From positions 434,001 through 498,000 of the forward strand of contig JAFKHH010000015.1 in the NCBI GenBank assembly GCA_017306865.1: 64,000 bases of DNA, in the 5' to 3' direction. Shown here piece by piece: positions 16,635 through 27,060 of the stretch (position 1 is its first letter; each line of letters opens with the position of its first letter). This DNA comes from Filimonas sp. (GTDB taxonomy: Bacteria; Bacteroidota; Bacteroidia; Chitinophagales; Chitinophagaceae). Under the pieces are notes generated by a model, which was not told the DNA's origin, ran no database searches, and saw only the letters and a list, made by a program, of their open reading frames with translations. Made by a program: the position numbers and the translations under genes.

Positions 16635-17654
16635 ATGACCATAGATTTCCGCTCAGATACTTTTACAAAACCTACGCCAGCTATGTTGGAGGCCATGATG
16701 AAGGCCCAGGTAGGTGACGACGTTTTCCAGGAAGATCCCACTGTAAATCAACTAGAGAAGAAAGCTGCCGACCTGTTTGGTATGGAAGCGGCCATCTTCT
16801 GCCCTAGTGGAACCATGACAAACCAGCTAGCCATTAAATGCCACACACAGCCGGGCGATGAGGTTATTTGTGACCATTTGTCACACATTTACCAGTATGA
16901 AGGCGGAGGCATTGCCTTCAATGCCGGCTGCTCTGTAAGGTTATTGCAAGGTGACCGAGGAAGAATTACAGCAGATCTTGTTAAGGAGAGCATTAACAAT
17001 CCGTTAGATGTTCACAAACCATTATCCACACTTGTTTCTTTAGAAAATACAGCCAACCGTGGCGGCGGCAGTTGTTATGACTTTGCAGCTTTTGAATACA
17101 TCAGGGAAGTTTGCAAAAGTAACGGGCTGGCCTTTCACCTTGATGGCGCCCGCCTTTTCAATGCCATTGTTGCTCAAAAAGAATCTACCAAAGAATACGG
17201 ACGCGTATTTGACTCCATTTCCATCTGCCTGAGCAAAGGTTTGGGCGCACCTGTAGGCAGCGTGCTGATCGGCAAAAGGGAGTTTATACAAAAAGCAAGG
17301 CGCATCCGCAAAATATTTGGCGGAGGTATGCGCCAGGCAGGCTTTCTTGCTGCTGCCGGTATTTATGCATTGGACCATCATATAGATAGACTGGCCCAGG
17401 ATCATGACCATGCAAAACAGATAGCAACTGCATTGTCTTCAAAAGACTTTGTAGGCACAATGCTGCCGGTAGAAACAAATATTCTCATTTTTGAAGTGAA
17501 GGGAAAATATACTGCAACCCAATTGGCTCAGATATTAAAAGAGAATGGTATATTGGTGATTCCTATATCTGCAACACAGATCCGCATAGTGGTACACCTG
17601 GATGTATCCCCGGAAATGGTGCGAAAGACCATCCAAGTAATCGAAACCTTATAA
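16635..17654 (+). CDS. ltaE: Low-specificity L-threonine aldolase
   Basis: 339 residues. PLP enzyme that splits L-threonine or L-allo-threonine to glycine and acetaldehyde. The N-terminal signature DFRSDTFTKPTPAML is at 4-18, the substrate-side LENTANRGGG at 136-145, the PLP-ring Asp at 170 (FHLDGARLFNA), and the Schiff-base Lys at 201 (SICLSKGLGAPVGSVL). Length and motif order are normal. It is divergent from rpoD and followed 65 bases later by pgi. Glycine made here could feed the glycine cleavage system whose P protein lies at 23982, but the genes are not linked in one operon. Confidence 0.93.
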   Translation: MTIDFRSDTFTKPTPAMLEAMMKAQVGDDVFQEDPTVNQLEKKAADLFGMEAAIFCPSGTMTNQLAIKCHTQPGDEVICDHLSHIYQYEGGGIAFNAGCSVRLLQGDRGRITADLVKESINNPLDVHKPLSTLVSLENTANRGGGSCYDFAAFEYIREVCKSNGLAFHLDGARLFNAIVAQKESTKEYGRVFDSISICLSKGLGAPVGSVLIGKREFIQKARRIRKIFGGGMRQAGFLAAAGIYALDHHIDRLAQDHDHAKQIATALSSKDFVGTMLPVETNILIFEVKGKYTATQLAQILKENGILVIPISATQIRIVVHLDVSPEMVRKTIQVIETL

Positions 17655-17719
17655 CTCCAAAAAACAAAAACGGGTTACATACCCGAGGCATTTTTATTTA
17701 AGATTAAAAGCGCAATTCA

Positions 17720-19384
17720 ATGCTACCGAAAGTAAATCCTACGAACACACAGGCCTGGCTATTATTGAGAAAACATTTTGAAGAGGAAATGCAACGCGTC
17801 AAATTGCGTGATCTATTTGCTCATGATGAAGACAGGTTCAAAAAATTCTCTACTCAATTCAACGATATTCTGTTTGACTATTCAAAGAATATCCTCACAG
17901 CTAAAACACAACATCTCCTACTCCAGTTAGCAGAAGAGTGCAAGCTACCGGAAGCTATAGAAGCAATGTTTTCCGGGCAGGCAATCAATGAAACGGAAGG
18001 CCGTTCTGTATTGCATACAGCACTCCGTAATTTTTCCGGCAAACCGGTACTAAGCGATGGCAAAGATGTAATGCCTGAAGTAAAAAAAGTACAGGCACAG
18101 ATGAAGAGCTTCAGCGAAGAAGTACATAGTGGCAAATGGAAAGGCTATACAGGTAAAAAGATCAAATACATTGTCAACATTGGTATTGGCGGTAGCGACC
18201 TCGGACCGGTAATGGTAACCGAGGCGTTAAAACCATATTGGGTTCCAGGTATAGAAACATACTTTGTAAGTAATGTGGACGGCACGCATATAGCGGAAAC
18301 GCTGAAAAAAGTGACGCCGGAAGAAACACTCTTCCTGATAGCATCCAAGACTTTTACTACGCAGGAAACTATGACGAATGCCCACACGGCACGTACATGG
18401 TTTCTTGAAAAAGCAAAAGATGATAAGCACGTTGCCAAACATTTCGTAGCACTTAGCACCAACGAAAAAGAAGTAACAAAATTCGGCATTAACCCAGCTA
18501 ACATGTTCGTGTTCTGGGATTGGGTAGGCGGCCGTTACTCTTTGTGGAGCGCCATCGGTTTGTCTATTGTACTGACTATTGGCTATAGCAATTTTGAATT
18601 GCTACTAAAAGGTGCTTATGATGCCGATGAGCATTTCAGGCATACTGCTCCTGACAAAAATATCCCGGTATTAATGGCCCTTGTTGGCTTGTGGTACACC
18701 AATTTCTTTGGCTCACAAACAGAGGCAATCCTTCCTTACGATCAATACATGCATCGCTTTGCGGCCTACTTCCAGCAAGGTAATATGGAAAGCAATGGCA
18801 AGAGTGTAGACAGAAATTGTAATGAAGTAAACTACTCTACCGGCCCTGTAATCTGGGGTGAACCTGGCACAAATGGTCAACACGCATTTTACCAGTTGAT
18901 ACACCAGGGTACAGTATTAATTCCTTGCGACTTTATCGCACCTGCTATCAGCCATAATCCATTAGGCGATCATCATGTAAAACTGTTGAGCAATTTCTTT
19001 GCGCAAACAGAAGCGCTGATGAATGGCAAAACAGAAAAAGAAGCGAAGGCTGAATTGGAAAGCTCAGGCAAAACAGAAGCTGAGATTAAAAAACTAGTTC
19101 CATTCAAAACGTTTGAAGGCAACAGACCTACAAACAGCATTCTTGTAAAGCAGATTACCCCATATACATTGGGTAGCCTGATCGCGCTATACGAACACAA
19201 GATATTTGTGCAAGGCGTTATCTGGAACATCTTCAGCTTTGACCAATGGGGAGTAGAGTTAGGCAAGCAATTGGCAGGCAAGATTCTCCCAGAGTTGGAA
19301 AACAATGATGTAGTTACATCGCATGACTCCTCTACTAATGGTTTGATCAATGCTTTTAAAGCAATGAGAAACCAGGCTTCGTAA
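17720..19384 (+). CDS. pgi: Glucose-6-phosphate isomerase
   Basis: 554 residues, the long PGI type. Interconverts glucose 6-phosphate and fructose 6-phosphate. Visible signatures are [17 protein letters not shown] (phosphate binding), [12 protein letters not shown] (PROSITE-like PGI motif), the substrate segment [12 protein letters not shown], and [16 protein letters not shown] with the catalytic Glu/His region. It is followed by a strong shared terminator. A weak CGGGT/ACCCG hairpin just after the threonine aldolase stop suggests that the two genes are only partly co-transcribed. Confidence 0.96.
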   Translation: MLPKVNPTNTQAWLLLRKHFEEEMQRVKLRDLFAHDEDRFKKFSTQFNDILFDYSKNILTAKTQHLLLQLAEECKLPEAIEAMFSGQAINETEGRSVLHTALRNFSGKPVLSDGKDVMPEVKKVQAQMKSFSEEVHSGKWKGYTGKKIKYIVNIGIGGSDLGPVMVTEALKPYWVPGIETYFVSNVDGTHIAETLKKVTPEETLFLIASKTFTTQETMTNAHTARTWFLEKAKDDKHVAKHFVALSTNEKEVTKFGINPANMFVFWDWVGGRYSLWSAIGLSIVLTIGYSNFELLLKGAYDADEHFRHTAPDKNIPVLMALVGLWYTNFFGSQTEAILPYDQYMHRFAAYFQQGNMESNGKSVDRNCNEVNYSTGPVIWGEPGTNGQHAFYQLIHQGTVLIPCDFIAPAISHNPLGDHHVKLLSNFFAQTEALMNGKTEKEAKAELESSGKTEAEIKKLVPFKTFEGNRPTNSILVKQITPYTLGSLIALYEHKIFVQGVIWNIFSFDQWGVELGKQLAGKILPELENNDVVTSHDSSTNGLINAFKAMRNQAS

Positions 19385-19412
19385 AAACAAACAACTTAGG
19401 TTTATAACAAAT

Positions 19413-19443
19413 AAAAGCCGCCGGAATATTCCTGGCGGCTTTT
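19413..19443. terminator. Bidirectional terminator between pgi and the antiporter gene
   Basis: AAAAGCCGCC ... GGCGGCTTTT with inner GGAATATTCC, flanked by A and T tracts on both sides. It serves both convergent genes. Confidence 0.88.
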
Positions 19444-19465
19444 ATTTTATCAGCATCTTTATACA

Positions 19466-21712
19466 TTACCCTACATGATACAAAGCACTCACCTTCCTCC
19501 TGTCTCCCACCAGCCAGATAATGTCATCCCACTCAAACACTACATCTGAAGCCGGGTTTAGTAAATGTTTCCCATTACGTTCTATGCCAAACACCAGGCC
19601 ATTGGTTTTCTCACGAATTCCGGAGCCTCTTATAGTTTGCCCTTTCAGCCTTGTATATTCGTCTACCAGTATCTTCTGTAGTATAATGTTATCCGTAGCA
19701 TTTTCACCACTATCATCATACTCCACATCTATAATGCTCCTGAAGTGTTGCATTTGCTCATCTGTACCTATTACGCCAATTTCATCGTAAGGAAATAATT
19801 TTTCATCCCTGCTTGGCGCATAAATGATCTTGCTACCTCTTTTAATAAAGGCAATGTTGATACCATATTGTTCACGCCAGCTTAATTCTTCCAATGGTTT
19901 ATCGATAAAAGACGCTTCGGGCGACACTTCAAAATCTGCCAAGTGCGCATCCCAGTGCGAGAGATTTACGTTGGATGCAGGCGTGGTATTATTTTCTACA
20001 GCTTCCAGGTCGCGGGCATTCAGGTTGTTTAAAAAACGGTTTTCTATCCTGTGATAAAAAGATTGAATACGTCTTGAAAAGACCAGCACCATCACGATCA
20101 TAACAGGCAATGCCACAGCAAAAGCAATGAGGCTGGAAAATAACCTGTCCACCAACAGGCCGAAAAGAAATACAGCCAGCAGGTTTCGTAATATTTCAAT
20201 GATCACCAGCGGGCCGCGGTTGTATTTATTATCCAGCCACAGATCACGATAGTCAGAGGAAGACGGTTTTTTTGAGATCAACGCCCAGAAGAACGGCATA
20301 GTTACAGCCAGCGCTATAATAAAAGTGATTAGTTTGGAGATCCAGCCGCTTGCAAATTTTGAATTGATAAACGGCGCAAGAAATGTAGATGTCAACAATG
20401 CAACAGCTACTATTACAATGGCATTTGTTCCTATAATAATGCCATACGATTTCAGCACAGACTTCCACCTGCTCTCTGCCTGTATATCCTGCGCACCGGT
20501 TGAGTATTTGTTCAGTGAATTACGTACACGTTCCGGCAACATTCTATTGATCGCATTATACACCGGTTCTGAAAACTTGATCAGGTAAGGTGTGGTAAAC
20601 GTTGTAACAGCCGAGATTGCCACAGCCATCGGATACAGGAAGTCGCTCGTAACCTTTAGCGTTACACCCAGCGTAGCAATAATGAAAGAGAACTCACCTA
20701 TTTGTGCAAGGCTCATACCTGCCTGTATAGATTGCTTAAGCGGTTGCCCGGACAATAGCGCACCGATAGATGTACTTAATATTTTACCAACGATTGTCAG
20801 CACGGTTAATAATAAAACAACCCACTTGTGTTCTACAATCGCACCAGGGTTTATAAGAATACCTACAGACACAAAGAACACTGCAGCAAACAAATCTTTT
20901 ACCGGCTGTATTATATGTTCTATACGTTCTGCACTGGTTGTTTCGGCCAAAATAGAACCCATTACAAATGCTCCTAACGCCGGAGAGAACCCGACTTTAG
21001 TAGCCAGCACAACCATCCCCAAACATAAGCCGAGCGAAACAATGAGTAGCATTTCTTCGTTCAGCAGTTTCTTTATTCTTTTCAGGAACGTAGGCAACAG
21101 GAAGATGCCTGCCAAAAACCACAGGGATAAAAAGAATAATAATTTCAATACGGATACCACCATTTCCATACCGGCAAACTGCCTGCTGACAGCAAGTGTA
21201 GACAACAATACCAAAAGCAAGATGGCTACAAGATCTTCTATGATCAGCACGCCAAATACAACACCGGCAAACTGTTTACTTTTCACGCCCAGTTCTTCAA
21301 ATGCGCGTATGATAATGGTTGTAGACGATACAGATAAGATACCACCAAGGAAGATCGCGTCCATAGATGACCAGCCTAATAATTTGGCGGCACCATAACC
21401 AATCAGCATCATGCCAATAATCTCTACAATAGCCGTAATGGTAGCCGTACCTCCTACACGGACTAACTTTTTAAAACTAAATTCCAGGCCAAGACTAAAC
21501 AATAAAAATATCACGCCTATTTCGGCCAGAATATTGATATTTTCTTTGTCTACTACGGTAGGCACAAAAGTAATGTGCTGACCTACCAGCAATCCCGCGA
21601 GAATATATCCCAACACAACGGGTTGCTTCAATTTCTTAAAAATGAGTGTTACAATACCACCGGCCACTAGTATCAAAGCCAGATCCTGAATCAAATTAGG
21701 TAAATGAGCCAT
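19466..21712 (-). CDS. CPA2-family monovalent cation:proton antiporter with TrkA_C domain
   Basis: 748 residues. An N-terminal Na+/H+-exchanger domain of 11-13 TM helices (about 1-385) contains the FLLFSLGLEFSFKKL and LGGILSVSSTTIII segments typical of KefB/KefC-like CPA2 carriers. A second membrane cluster of four helices follows (about 415-555), then a cytoplasmic TrkA_C regulatory domain (about 600-690: VSPEASFIDKPLEEL, IGVIGTDEQMQHF) and a further C-terminal module ending WLVGDRRKVSALYHVG. No TrkA_N nucleotide domain is visible. Likely K+/H+ or Na+/H+ exchange in the inner membrane. ATG 21712 is preferred over an upstream TTG at 21718. Confidence 0.88.
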   Translation of the reverse strand: MAHLPNLIQDLALILVAGGIVTLIFKKLKQPVVLGYILAGLLVGQHITFVPTVVDKENINILAEIGVIFLLFSLGLEFSFKKLVRVGGTATITAIVEIIGMMLIGYGAAKLLGWSSMDAIFLGGILSVSSTTIIIRAFEELGVKSKQFAGVVFGVLIIEDLVAILLLVLLSTLAVSRQFAGMEMVVSVLKLLFFLSLWFLAGIFLLPTFLKRIKKLLNEEMLLIVSLGLCLGMVVLATKVGFSPALGAFVMGSILAETTSAERIEHIIQPVKDLFAAVFFVSVGILINPGAIVEHKWVVLLLTVLTIVGKILSTSIGALLSGQPLKQSIQAGMSLAQIGEFSFIIATLGVTLKVTSDFLYPMAVAISAVTTFTTPYLIKFSEPVYNAINRMLPERVRNSLNKYSTGAQDIQAESRWKSVLKSYGIIIGTNAIVIVAVALLTSTFLAPFINSKFASGWISKLITFIIALAVTMPFFWALISKKPSSSDYRDLWLDNKYNRGPLVIIEILRNLLAVFLFGLLVDRLFSSLIAFAVALPVMIVMVLVFSRRIQSFYHRIENRFLNNLNARDLEAVENNTTPASNVNLSHWDAHLADFEVSPEASFIDKPLEELSWREQYGINIAFIKRGSKIIYAPSRDEKLFPYDEIGVIGTDEQMQHFRSIIDVEYDDSGENATDNIILQKILVDEYTRLKGQTIRGSGIREKTNGLVFGIERNGKHLLNPASDVVFEWDDIIWLVGDRRKVSALYHVG

Positions 21713-21991
21713 AAGCAAATCCTTTTCATTTTTTTGAATTTATATAAATGCCAGTCTTTGGGTATAGCTGCGCAAGCAGGGTTTCCATACACAATAGTGC
21801 TATTATGCATGGCGCAGATACTCGAATAATACTTTTTTTCCCGCTTTTGACCAAGAAAAATTAAAAGATATTTCGAAAAATGAAAGATATTTTAGCTGCA
21901 AATGCCCGGCAGCATTGCCATGTGGTCTAATTGTTAAATTGTTCTAAACAACATTGCAATTAGCACTTAAACAATTCAGGAAAAAGCATTT

Positions 21992-22465
21992 TTACATCAA
22001 CTTCTCTAATACATAATAAACGGCAGGGCAAAAAGTTGAGTTTTTCAGCGTGATATTTACACGCTTTAGCAGTACGTCTTCGTTGGTATAAGGAAAACGT
22101 TCGCAGTCAGAAGGACGCACATCATAGATACTACAATAATTATCACTGCCGAGAAACGGACAGGGAGATTTCTTTACTACATAATCACCATCTTCATCCA
22201 GCCTCAGGTAGGTATCAATAAAATTACTCTCCCGCATTTTCAGGTGTTTGCTAATGCGTTTAATATCCGGCGTTTTAAATCGCGGTGAGTAATTCTTACA
22301 GCAGGCAGCACAAGACAAACAGTCTATTTTGGAAAAAGCTTCTTCATGTAAGTCCGGCAATTGCTTCAATATCTTACTCTTATCTGCTTTTTGCAGATAT
22401 TGTTTGTATTTCTTCTGATTATCAGCAGCAATCTTTTGCCAGTTATCCAGTTTCACTTCCCCCAT
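21992..22465 (-). CDS. YkgJ-family cysteine-cluster protein
   Basis: 157 residues. The CxxCxxCC cluster (CLSCAACCKNYSPRF, about 49-63), a CPFL...YCSIYDVRPSDCERFP stretch (about 101-125) and a final FCPAV match the YkgJ/CxxCxxCC zinc- or iron-binding family. Molecular function is unknown. It is convergent with nothing nearby and divergent from the fatty acid hydroxylase gene, 76 bases apart. Confidence 0.88.
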   Translation of the reverse strand: MGEVKLDNWQKIAADNQKKYKQYLQKADKSKILKQLPDLHEEAFSKIDCLSCAACCKNYSPRFKTPDIKRISKHLKMRESNFIDTYLRLDEDGDYVVKKSPCPFLGSDNYCSIYDVRPSDCERFPYTNEDVLLKRVNITLKNSTFCPAVYYVLEKLM

Positions 22466-22483
22466 TTCTTTACAAACGGTTTA

Positions 22484-22512
22484 TTTGATTTAAAAAAGTA
22501 TCTGTTACTTTG
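22484..22512 (+). promoter_or_regulatory. Candidate promoter of fatty acid hydroxylase gene
   Basis: TTTG at 22484-22487, 17-base spacer, TTACTTTG at 22505-22512 (one mismatch from TAnnTTTG). Confidence 0.45.
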
Positions 22513-22541
22513 CAGCACAACCCCAAAATTAAATCAATCAC

Positions 22542-23492
22542 ATGGATGGTTTGAAAGAATATTGGCTAATCTTAATCTCTACACCATTTTACCTTTTCAT
22601 TATTGGATTGGAGTTATTGCTGTCTCACATGCAGCACCGCAAGCTGTACACGCTTAAAGATACGGCTACCAACATTTACCTGATGCTGTTAAACTCGGCA
22701 ATAGACCTGGCCTTCCGTTTGGTTTATCTTGCCATTTTTGCATACCTGTACAAGCATTCAGAATTTCACTGGACACACCCGATCGGTTACTGGCTGGCGC
22801 TTATTTTACTGGAAGACTTCCTGTATTATTGGCTGCACCGTTTCGATCATGAAATACGTCTCTTCTGGGCCGCACACGTTACACACCACAGCTCTGAGCA
22901 TATCAACTTTACTGTAGGTTTTCGCTCCTCTGTATTTCAGCCATTATATCGCTGGCTGTACTTTCTGCCGCTACCCCTCATGGGCTTTAAGGCTATGGAC
23001 ATTGCGTTTATCTATTCCGCTACACAGATCTGGGGCATCTTTGTACATACGGAATTGGTTAAAAAAATGGGCTGGCTGGAATACATTCTTGTTACACCCT
23101 CACATCACCGCGTACACCACGCATCTAACCCGAAGTATCTTGATAAAAATATGGGCATGTTCCTCATCATCTGGGATAAGATGTTTGGCACATTCCAGGC
23201 AGAATTACCGGAAGAGGAATATCAACCGATCCGTTATGGACTGACGAAGAATTTAGAAAAGCAGAATGCCTTTACCATCGTTTTTCATGAATGGGTGCAG
23301 ATCATAAAAGACATCCGTCAGAAGGGGCTTTCCTTCAGGCAAAAGCTTGGCTATATTTTTGGCCCTCCTGGCTGGAGCCACGATGGAAGCCGGCAAACGA
23401 GTGAGCAAATGCGTGAGGCGGAAGAACCAACGATTGAACCTGAAACAATACTGGATGAGAATCCATTACCTGTATTGGCGAACCGGGAATAG
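22542..23492 (+). CDS. Sterol desaturase/fatty acid hydroxylase family membrane protein
   Basis: 316 residues, with TM helices at about 10-30, 45-75 and 80-100, then a re-entrant pair near 140-165. The histidine clusters of the di-iron FA_hydroxylase superfamily are present: HRFDHE (about 103), HVTHHSSEHIN (about 116-126) and HHRVHHASN (about 186-194). The family hydroxylates or desaturates lipids in the membrane; the substrate here cannot be told. A hydrophilic, Glu-rich tail of about 45 residues follows the domain. Confidence 0.9.
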   Translation: MDGLKEYWLILISTPFYLFIIGLELLLSHMQHRKLYTLKDTATNIYLMLLNSAIDLAFRLVYLAIFAYLYKHSEFHWTHPIGYWLALILLEDFLYYWLHRFDHEIRLFWAAHVTHHSSEHINFTVGFRSSVFQPLYRWLYFLPLPLMGFKAMDIAFIYSATQIWGIFVHTELVKKMGWLEYILVTPSHHRVHHASNPKYLDKNMGMFLIIWDKMFGTFQAELPEEEYQPIRYGLTKNLEKQNAFTIVFHEWVQIIKDIRQKGLSFRQKLGYIFGPPGWSHDGSRQTSEQMREAEEPTIEPETILDENPLPVLANRE

Positions 23493-23526
23493 TGAAACTG
23501 TAATCGGAAATACTTATTACATACAA

Positions 23527-23558
23527 AGAGTGCTAAGTTTTCCTTAGCGCTCTTTTCG
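23527..23558 (+). terminator. Terminator after fatty acid hydroxylase gene
   Basis: AAAGAGTGCTAAG, loop TTTTC, CTTAGCGCTCTTT then T residues. One G.T pair; 35 bases past the stop. Confidence 0.8.
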
Positions 23559-23981
23559 TTTAGGCCTCTTTATTTTTATTGTCCGGGCATTTGTATCTCT
23601 GCGCATCGCCTGTTGCGTCGCACCCTTCGACTGTAAATCGTTATTCAGCATTCATTAGCCTAATTTACTGGCGCAGGCCTCACCAACTGGCGCAAAACCT
23701 GACAGGTCTTTAAGACCTGTCAGGATTCTAATTTGTTGACTGCCGGTAACCTGCTGTTCACCAGGCCGATAGAATTACTGCAGATGAACGGAGCGTCGCA
23801 ACCAAAGCCCAATAGCAAATCTACAGTCCACCCAATAACTATATAACAATCAAGCAATTAAACAATTCCCTCTCCAGATAAGCACACCCTTTCCCCATAA
23901 CGAATGATTGTTAAGGTTATACCATTGCTTACACGTAACTTTGCGCATCTTTTTAAAAAGTGGTCAACCTAATATCGTATC
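23559..23981. repeat. Repeat-filled intergenic region upstream of gcvP
   Basis: No gene. It holds an ACTGGCGCAGGC word (about 23668) shared with the element at 63163-63458 and the perfect palindrome CCTGACAGGTCTT-T-AAGACCTGTCAGG at 23698-23724. Also present are the 20-mer GATGAACGGAGCGTCGCAAC at 23783-23802, repeated inverted at 36670-36689, and an AACAATT-word stretch (about 23844-23870). TAACTTTG at 23936-23943 is a likely gcvP -7 box. Confidence 0.7.
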
Positions 23982-26858
23982 ATGAACCTATTTGAGTTAC
24001 AACACAGCGAGTTTCAAAGAAGACATATTGGCCCCAACGAAGCCGATACCAAACAAATGTTAGCAACGATCGGCGTCAGCACACTGGATGAGCTGATCAG
24101 CAAAACCATTCCTGCCAGCATCCGGCTGCCAAAAGCACTGGATCTGCCAGCAGCAGTGGGAGAACAGGAATACCTGCAACAGCTAAAGCAGGTAGCCACT
24201 AAAAACAAACTCTTTAAAACGTACATCGGACAAGGTTATTACAACACGATTACGCCAAGTGTAATCTTGCGCAATGTGTTTGAAAACCCAGGATGGTACA
24301 CACAATACACACCTTACCAGGCTGAGATCTCTCAAGGCCGCCTGGAAAGCTTACTGAATTTTCAGACAATGGTGTCTGACCTGACAGGACTTGAAATTGC
24401 AAACGCATCATTACTGGACGAAGCAACGGCTGCTGCAGAGGCAATGGCTATGTTGTTTCACCACGTAAACAAAACAGATGTTGCTACAAAGCCTAAATTC
24501 TTTGTAGATGAATACACTTTTGCGCAAACAAAAGATGTATTGATCACACGCGCTACGCCAATCAATATAGAACTGGTATTTGGCGATTTCAAAACTGCTA
24601 CGCTGGATGAAACTTACTTTGGTGCATTTGTACAATATCCAAACAGCGAAGGTGCTGTAGAAGACTACAAAGCGTTTATTGAAAATGTGCATGCATTGGG
24701 TGGTTTTGTGGTGATGGGTACTGATCTGCTGGCGCTGACTTTATTGGCTTCTCCGGGCGAATTGGGTGCTGACGTTGCTGTTGGTTCTGCTCAACGTTTT
24801 GGTGTGCCTTTAGGATATGGCGGCCCGCACGCTGCATACTTTGCAACTAAAGATGAATTTAAACGCGGCATTCCAGGCCGTATCATTGGCGTAAGTGTTG
24901 ACTCACAAAATAACCGTGCATTGCGTATGGCGTTACAAACGCGCGAGCAACACATTAAACGTGAAAAAGCAACTTCTAACATTTGTACTGCACAGGCGTT
25001 GCTGGCTAATATGGCTGCAATGTATGCTGTATTTCATGGCCCTAAAGGCTTGAAGCAAATAGCTGAGCGCGTTGCTTTGCTGACGCAGACACTGGCGGAA
25101 GGCCTGGCTGAAGAAGGCTACGCAAATGTAAACACCTACTATTTCGATACACTGAAAGTGAAAGCGGATGTTGCGAAGATCAAACCGATCGCATTGCAAC
25201 ACCAGGTTAACTTCCATTATACAACAGATGGCTTCATCGGCATTTCACTTGATGAAACTACTACACAGAAAGATGTACTGGATATCCTCTACATTTTTGC
25301 TGAAGCAAACGGGCAGGCAGCAGTTGCTATTACATTTGAAAGTGAAGACTACAAACTGGTAGGCATTCCTGCATTTGCAACGCGCACTTCCGATTACCTA
25401 AAGCATCCTGTATTCAATACGCACCATAGCGAAAGCCAGATGATGCGTTACATGAAATCGTTGGAAAACAAAGACCTGTCTTTGAATACCAGCATGATCA
25501 GCCTTGGTAGCTGTACCATGAAGCTGAATGCTGCTACTGAAATGATCCCTGTAAGCTGGCCAGAGTTCAGCCAACTGCACCCGTTCGTACCAGTAGACCA
25601 GGCGAAAGGTTACCAACAGATCATTGAAGAGCTAAGCCATTACCTGAATGTTATTACTGGTTTTGACGCTTGCAGCCTGCAACCAAATAGTGGTGCGCAA
25701 GGCGAGTATGCAGGTTTGTTAACCATAATGGCATACCATAAAGCAAACGGCAATGCTCACCGCAATGTGGTGCTGATCCCGATCTCTGCGCATGGTACCA
25801 ACCCGGCAAGTGCGGTATTAGCAGGCATGAAAGTAGTGGTTGTAAAAAGTGATGCAGAAGGCCATATAGATGTAGCAGACCTGAAAGCAAAAGCGGAACA
25901 ATATAAAGACACGTTGGGTGGTTTGATGGTGACTTATCCATCTACACACGGTGTGTTTGAAGAAAGCATTAAAGAGATTTGTGAAGTAGTACACACATAC
26001 GGCGGACAGGTGTACATGGATGGCGCAAACATGAATGCACAGGTTGGCCTGACATCTCCTGCAACAATTGGTGCAGACGTTTGTCACCTGAACCTGCACA
26101 AAACATTTGCTATTCCACACGGTGGCGGTGGACCTGGCATGGGCCCTATTTGCGTGAAAGCGCACCTGGCTCCTTACTTGCCTGGTCACGTATCAGTAAA
26201 TGGTGAAGTGGCTGCTACAGGTGCTGTAAGCGCTGCTGCATTTGGCTCAGCCTCTATCCTGCTGATCAGCTATGGCTACATCAAAATGCTGGGTGCAGAT
26301 GGCGTGAAAATGGCTACAGAGTTTGCTATACTGAATGCAAACTACATGAAGGCCAGGTTGGAAAAATATTATAAGATCCTGTACACAGGTACGAACAATA
26401 CAGCAGCGCACGAGTTTATCGTAGACCTGCGTCCGTTCAAAGCAAGTGCAGGTGTAGAAGCTGAAGACGTTGCAAAACGTTTGATGGATTATGGTTTCCA
26501 CGCTCCTACATTGAGCTTCCCTGTTCCGGGCACGATCATGATCGAGCCAACAGAAAGCGAAGACAAACCTGAACTGGATCGCTTCTGCGATGCGCTGATC
26601 AGCATTTATGAAGAGATCAAAGCAATTGAAAACGGTGTAGCTGATAAGACAGATAACGCATTGAAAAATGCGCCGCATACGCAGGCTGTGATCTGTAACG
26701 ATGAGTGGAATCACAAATACACACGTAAAGATGCTGCATTCCCGCTGTACTATGTAACACTGAACAAGTTCTGGCCTTCCGTATCACGTATCAACAATAC
26801 ATACGGCGACAGGAACCTGATCTGTACATGCGAGCCGATGGAATCGTATATGCAGTAG
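23982..26858 (+). CDS. gcvP: Glycine dehydrogenase (decarboxylating), P protein of the glycine cleavage system
   Basis: 958 residues, the single-chain fused P protein. It decarboxylates glycine and loads the aminomethyl group on lipoyl-GcvH. The N-terminal half starts [13 protein letters not shown], with [11 protein letters not shown]. The C-terminal half carries the PLP Lys at 707 in [20 protein letters not shown]. Its end, MESYMQ, is typical. gcvT and gcvH are not adjacent. AACAATT-type repeats begin right after the stop codon. Confidence 0.97.
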   Translation: MNLFELQHSEFQRRHIGPNEADTKQMLATIGVSTLDELISKTIPASIRLPKALDLPAAVGEQEYLQQLKQVATKNKLFKTYIGQGYYNTITPSVILRNVFENPGWYTQYTPYQAEISQGRLESLLNFQTMVSDLTGLEIANASLLDEATAAAEAMAMLFHHVNKTDVATKPKFFVDEYTFAQTKDVLITRATPINIELVFGDFKTATLDETYFGAFVQYPNSEGAVEDYKAFIENVHALGGFVVMGTDLLALTLLASPGELGADVAVGSAQRFGVPLGYGGPHAAYFATKDEFKRGIPGRIIGVSVDSQNNRALRMALQTREQHIKREKATSNICTAQALLANMAAMYAVFHGPKGLKQIAERVALLTQTLAEGLAEEGYANVNTYYFDTLKVKADVAKIKPIALQHQVNFHYTTDGFIGISLDETTTQKDVLDILYIFAEANGQAAVAITFESEDYKLVGIPAFATRTSDYLKHPVFNTHHSESQMMRYMKSLENKDLSLNTSMISLGSCTMKLNAATEMIPVSWPEFSQLHPFVPVDQAKGYQQIIEELSHYLNVITGFDACSLQPNSGAQGEYAGLLTIMAYHKANGNAHRNVVLIPISAHGTNPASAVLAGMKVVVVKSDAEGHIDVADLKAKAEQYKDTLGGLMVTYPSTHGVFEESIKEICEVVHTYGGQVYMDGANMNAQVGLTSPATIGADVCHLNLHKTFAIPHGGGGPGMGPICVKAHLAPYLPGHVSVNGEVAATGAVSAAAFGSASILLISYGYIKMLGADGVKMATEFAILNANYMKARLEKYYKILYTGTNNTAAHEFIVDLRPFKASAGVEAEDVAKRLMDYGFHAPTLSFPVPGTIMIEPTESEDKPELDRFCDALISIYEEIKAIENGVADKTDNALKNAPHTQAVICNDEWNHKYTRKDAAFPLYYVTLNKFWPSVSRINNTYGDRNLICTCEPMESYMQ

Positions 26859-27060
26859 GATTGTTGCATTGTTAAATTGATAAATTGTTATAAAAAAGGT
26901 GAATCGTTTGATTCACCTTTTTCTTTTATCATGCTATTCGTTCTGTCATTTAACGGATATACATCCGTCTAATCTGCGTTCGACATGCGCTTCGCTAACA
27001 TGTTGAACAGCAATTAAAAATTAAACAATTTAACCATCTAACAATTAAACAATTCCTCAC
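26859..27060. repeat. Compound repeat module 1 between gcvP and glycosyltransferase gene
   Basis: An ATTGTTAAATTGATAAATTGTTAT array starts just after the gcvP stop. Then come hairpin AAAAAGGTGAATC-GTTT-GATTCACCTTTTT (26893-26922), a TTCGACATG hairpin in inverted orientation (26978-27008), and a 31-base A/T array (27024-27054) identical to 29314-29344. The last ends 6 bases before the minus-strand stop at 27061. Confidence 0.85.
26892..26922. terminator. Bidirectional terminator, GGTGAATC hairpin copy 1
   Basis: Perfect 13-bp stem with A and T tracts, serving gcvP and the convergent glycosyltransferase gene. Near-identical hairpins occur at 28347-28378 and 29248-29276. Confidence 0.85.

Noticed and set aside
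20592-21398. 268-codon plus-strand ORF inside the antiporter gene
   Set aside because: Opposite-strand shadow of a strongly conserved membrane protein; Ser/Thr/Asn-rich translation typical of antisense frames.
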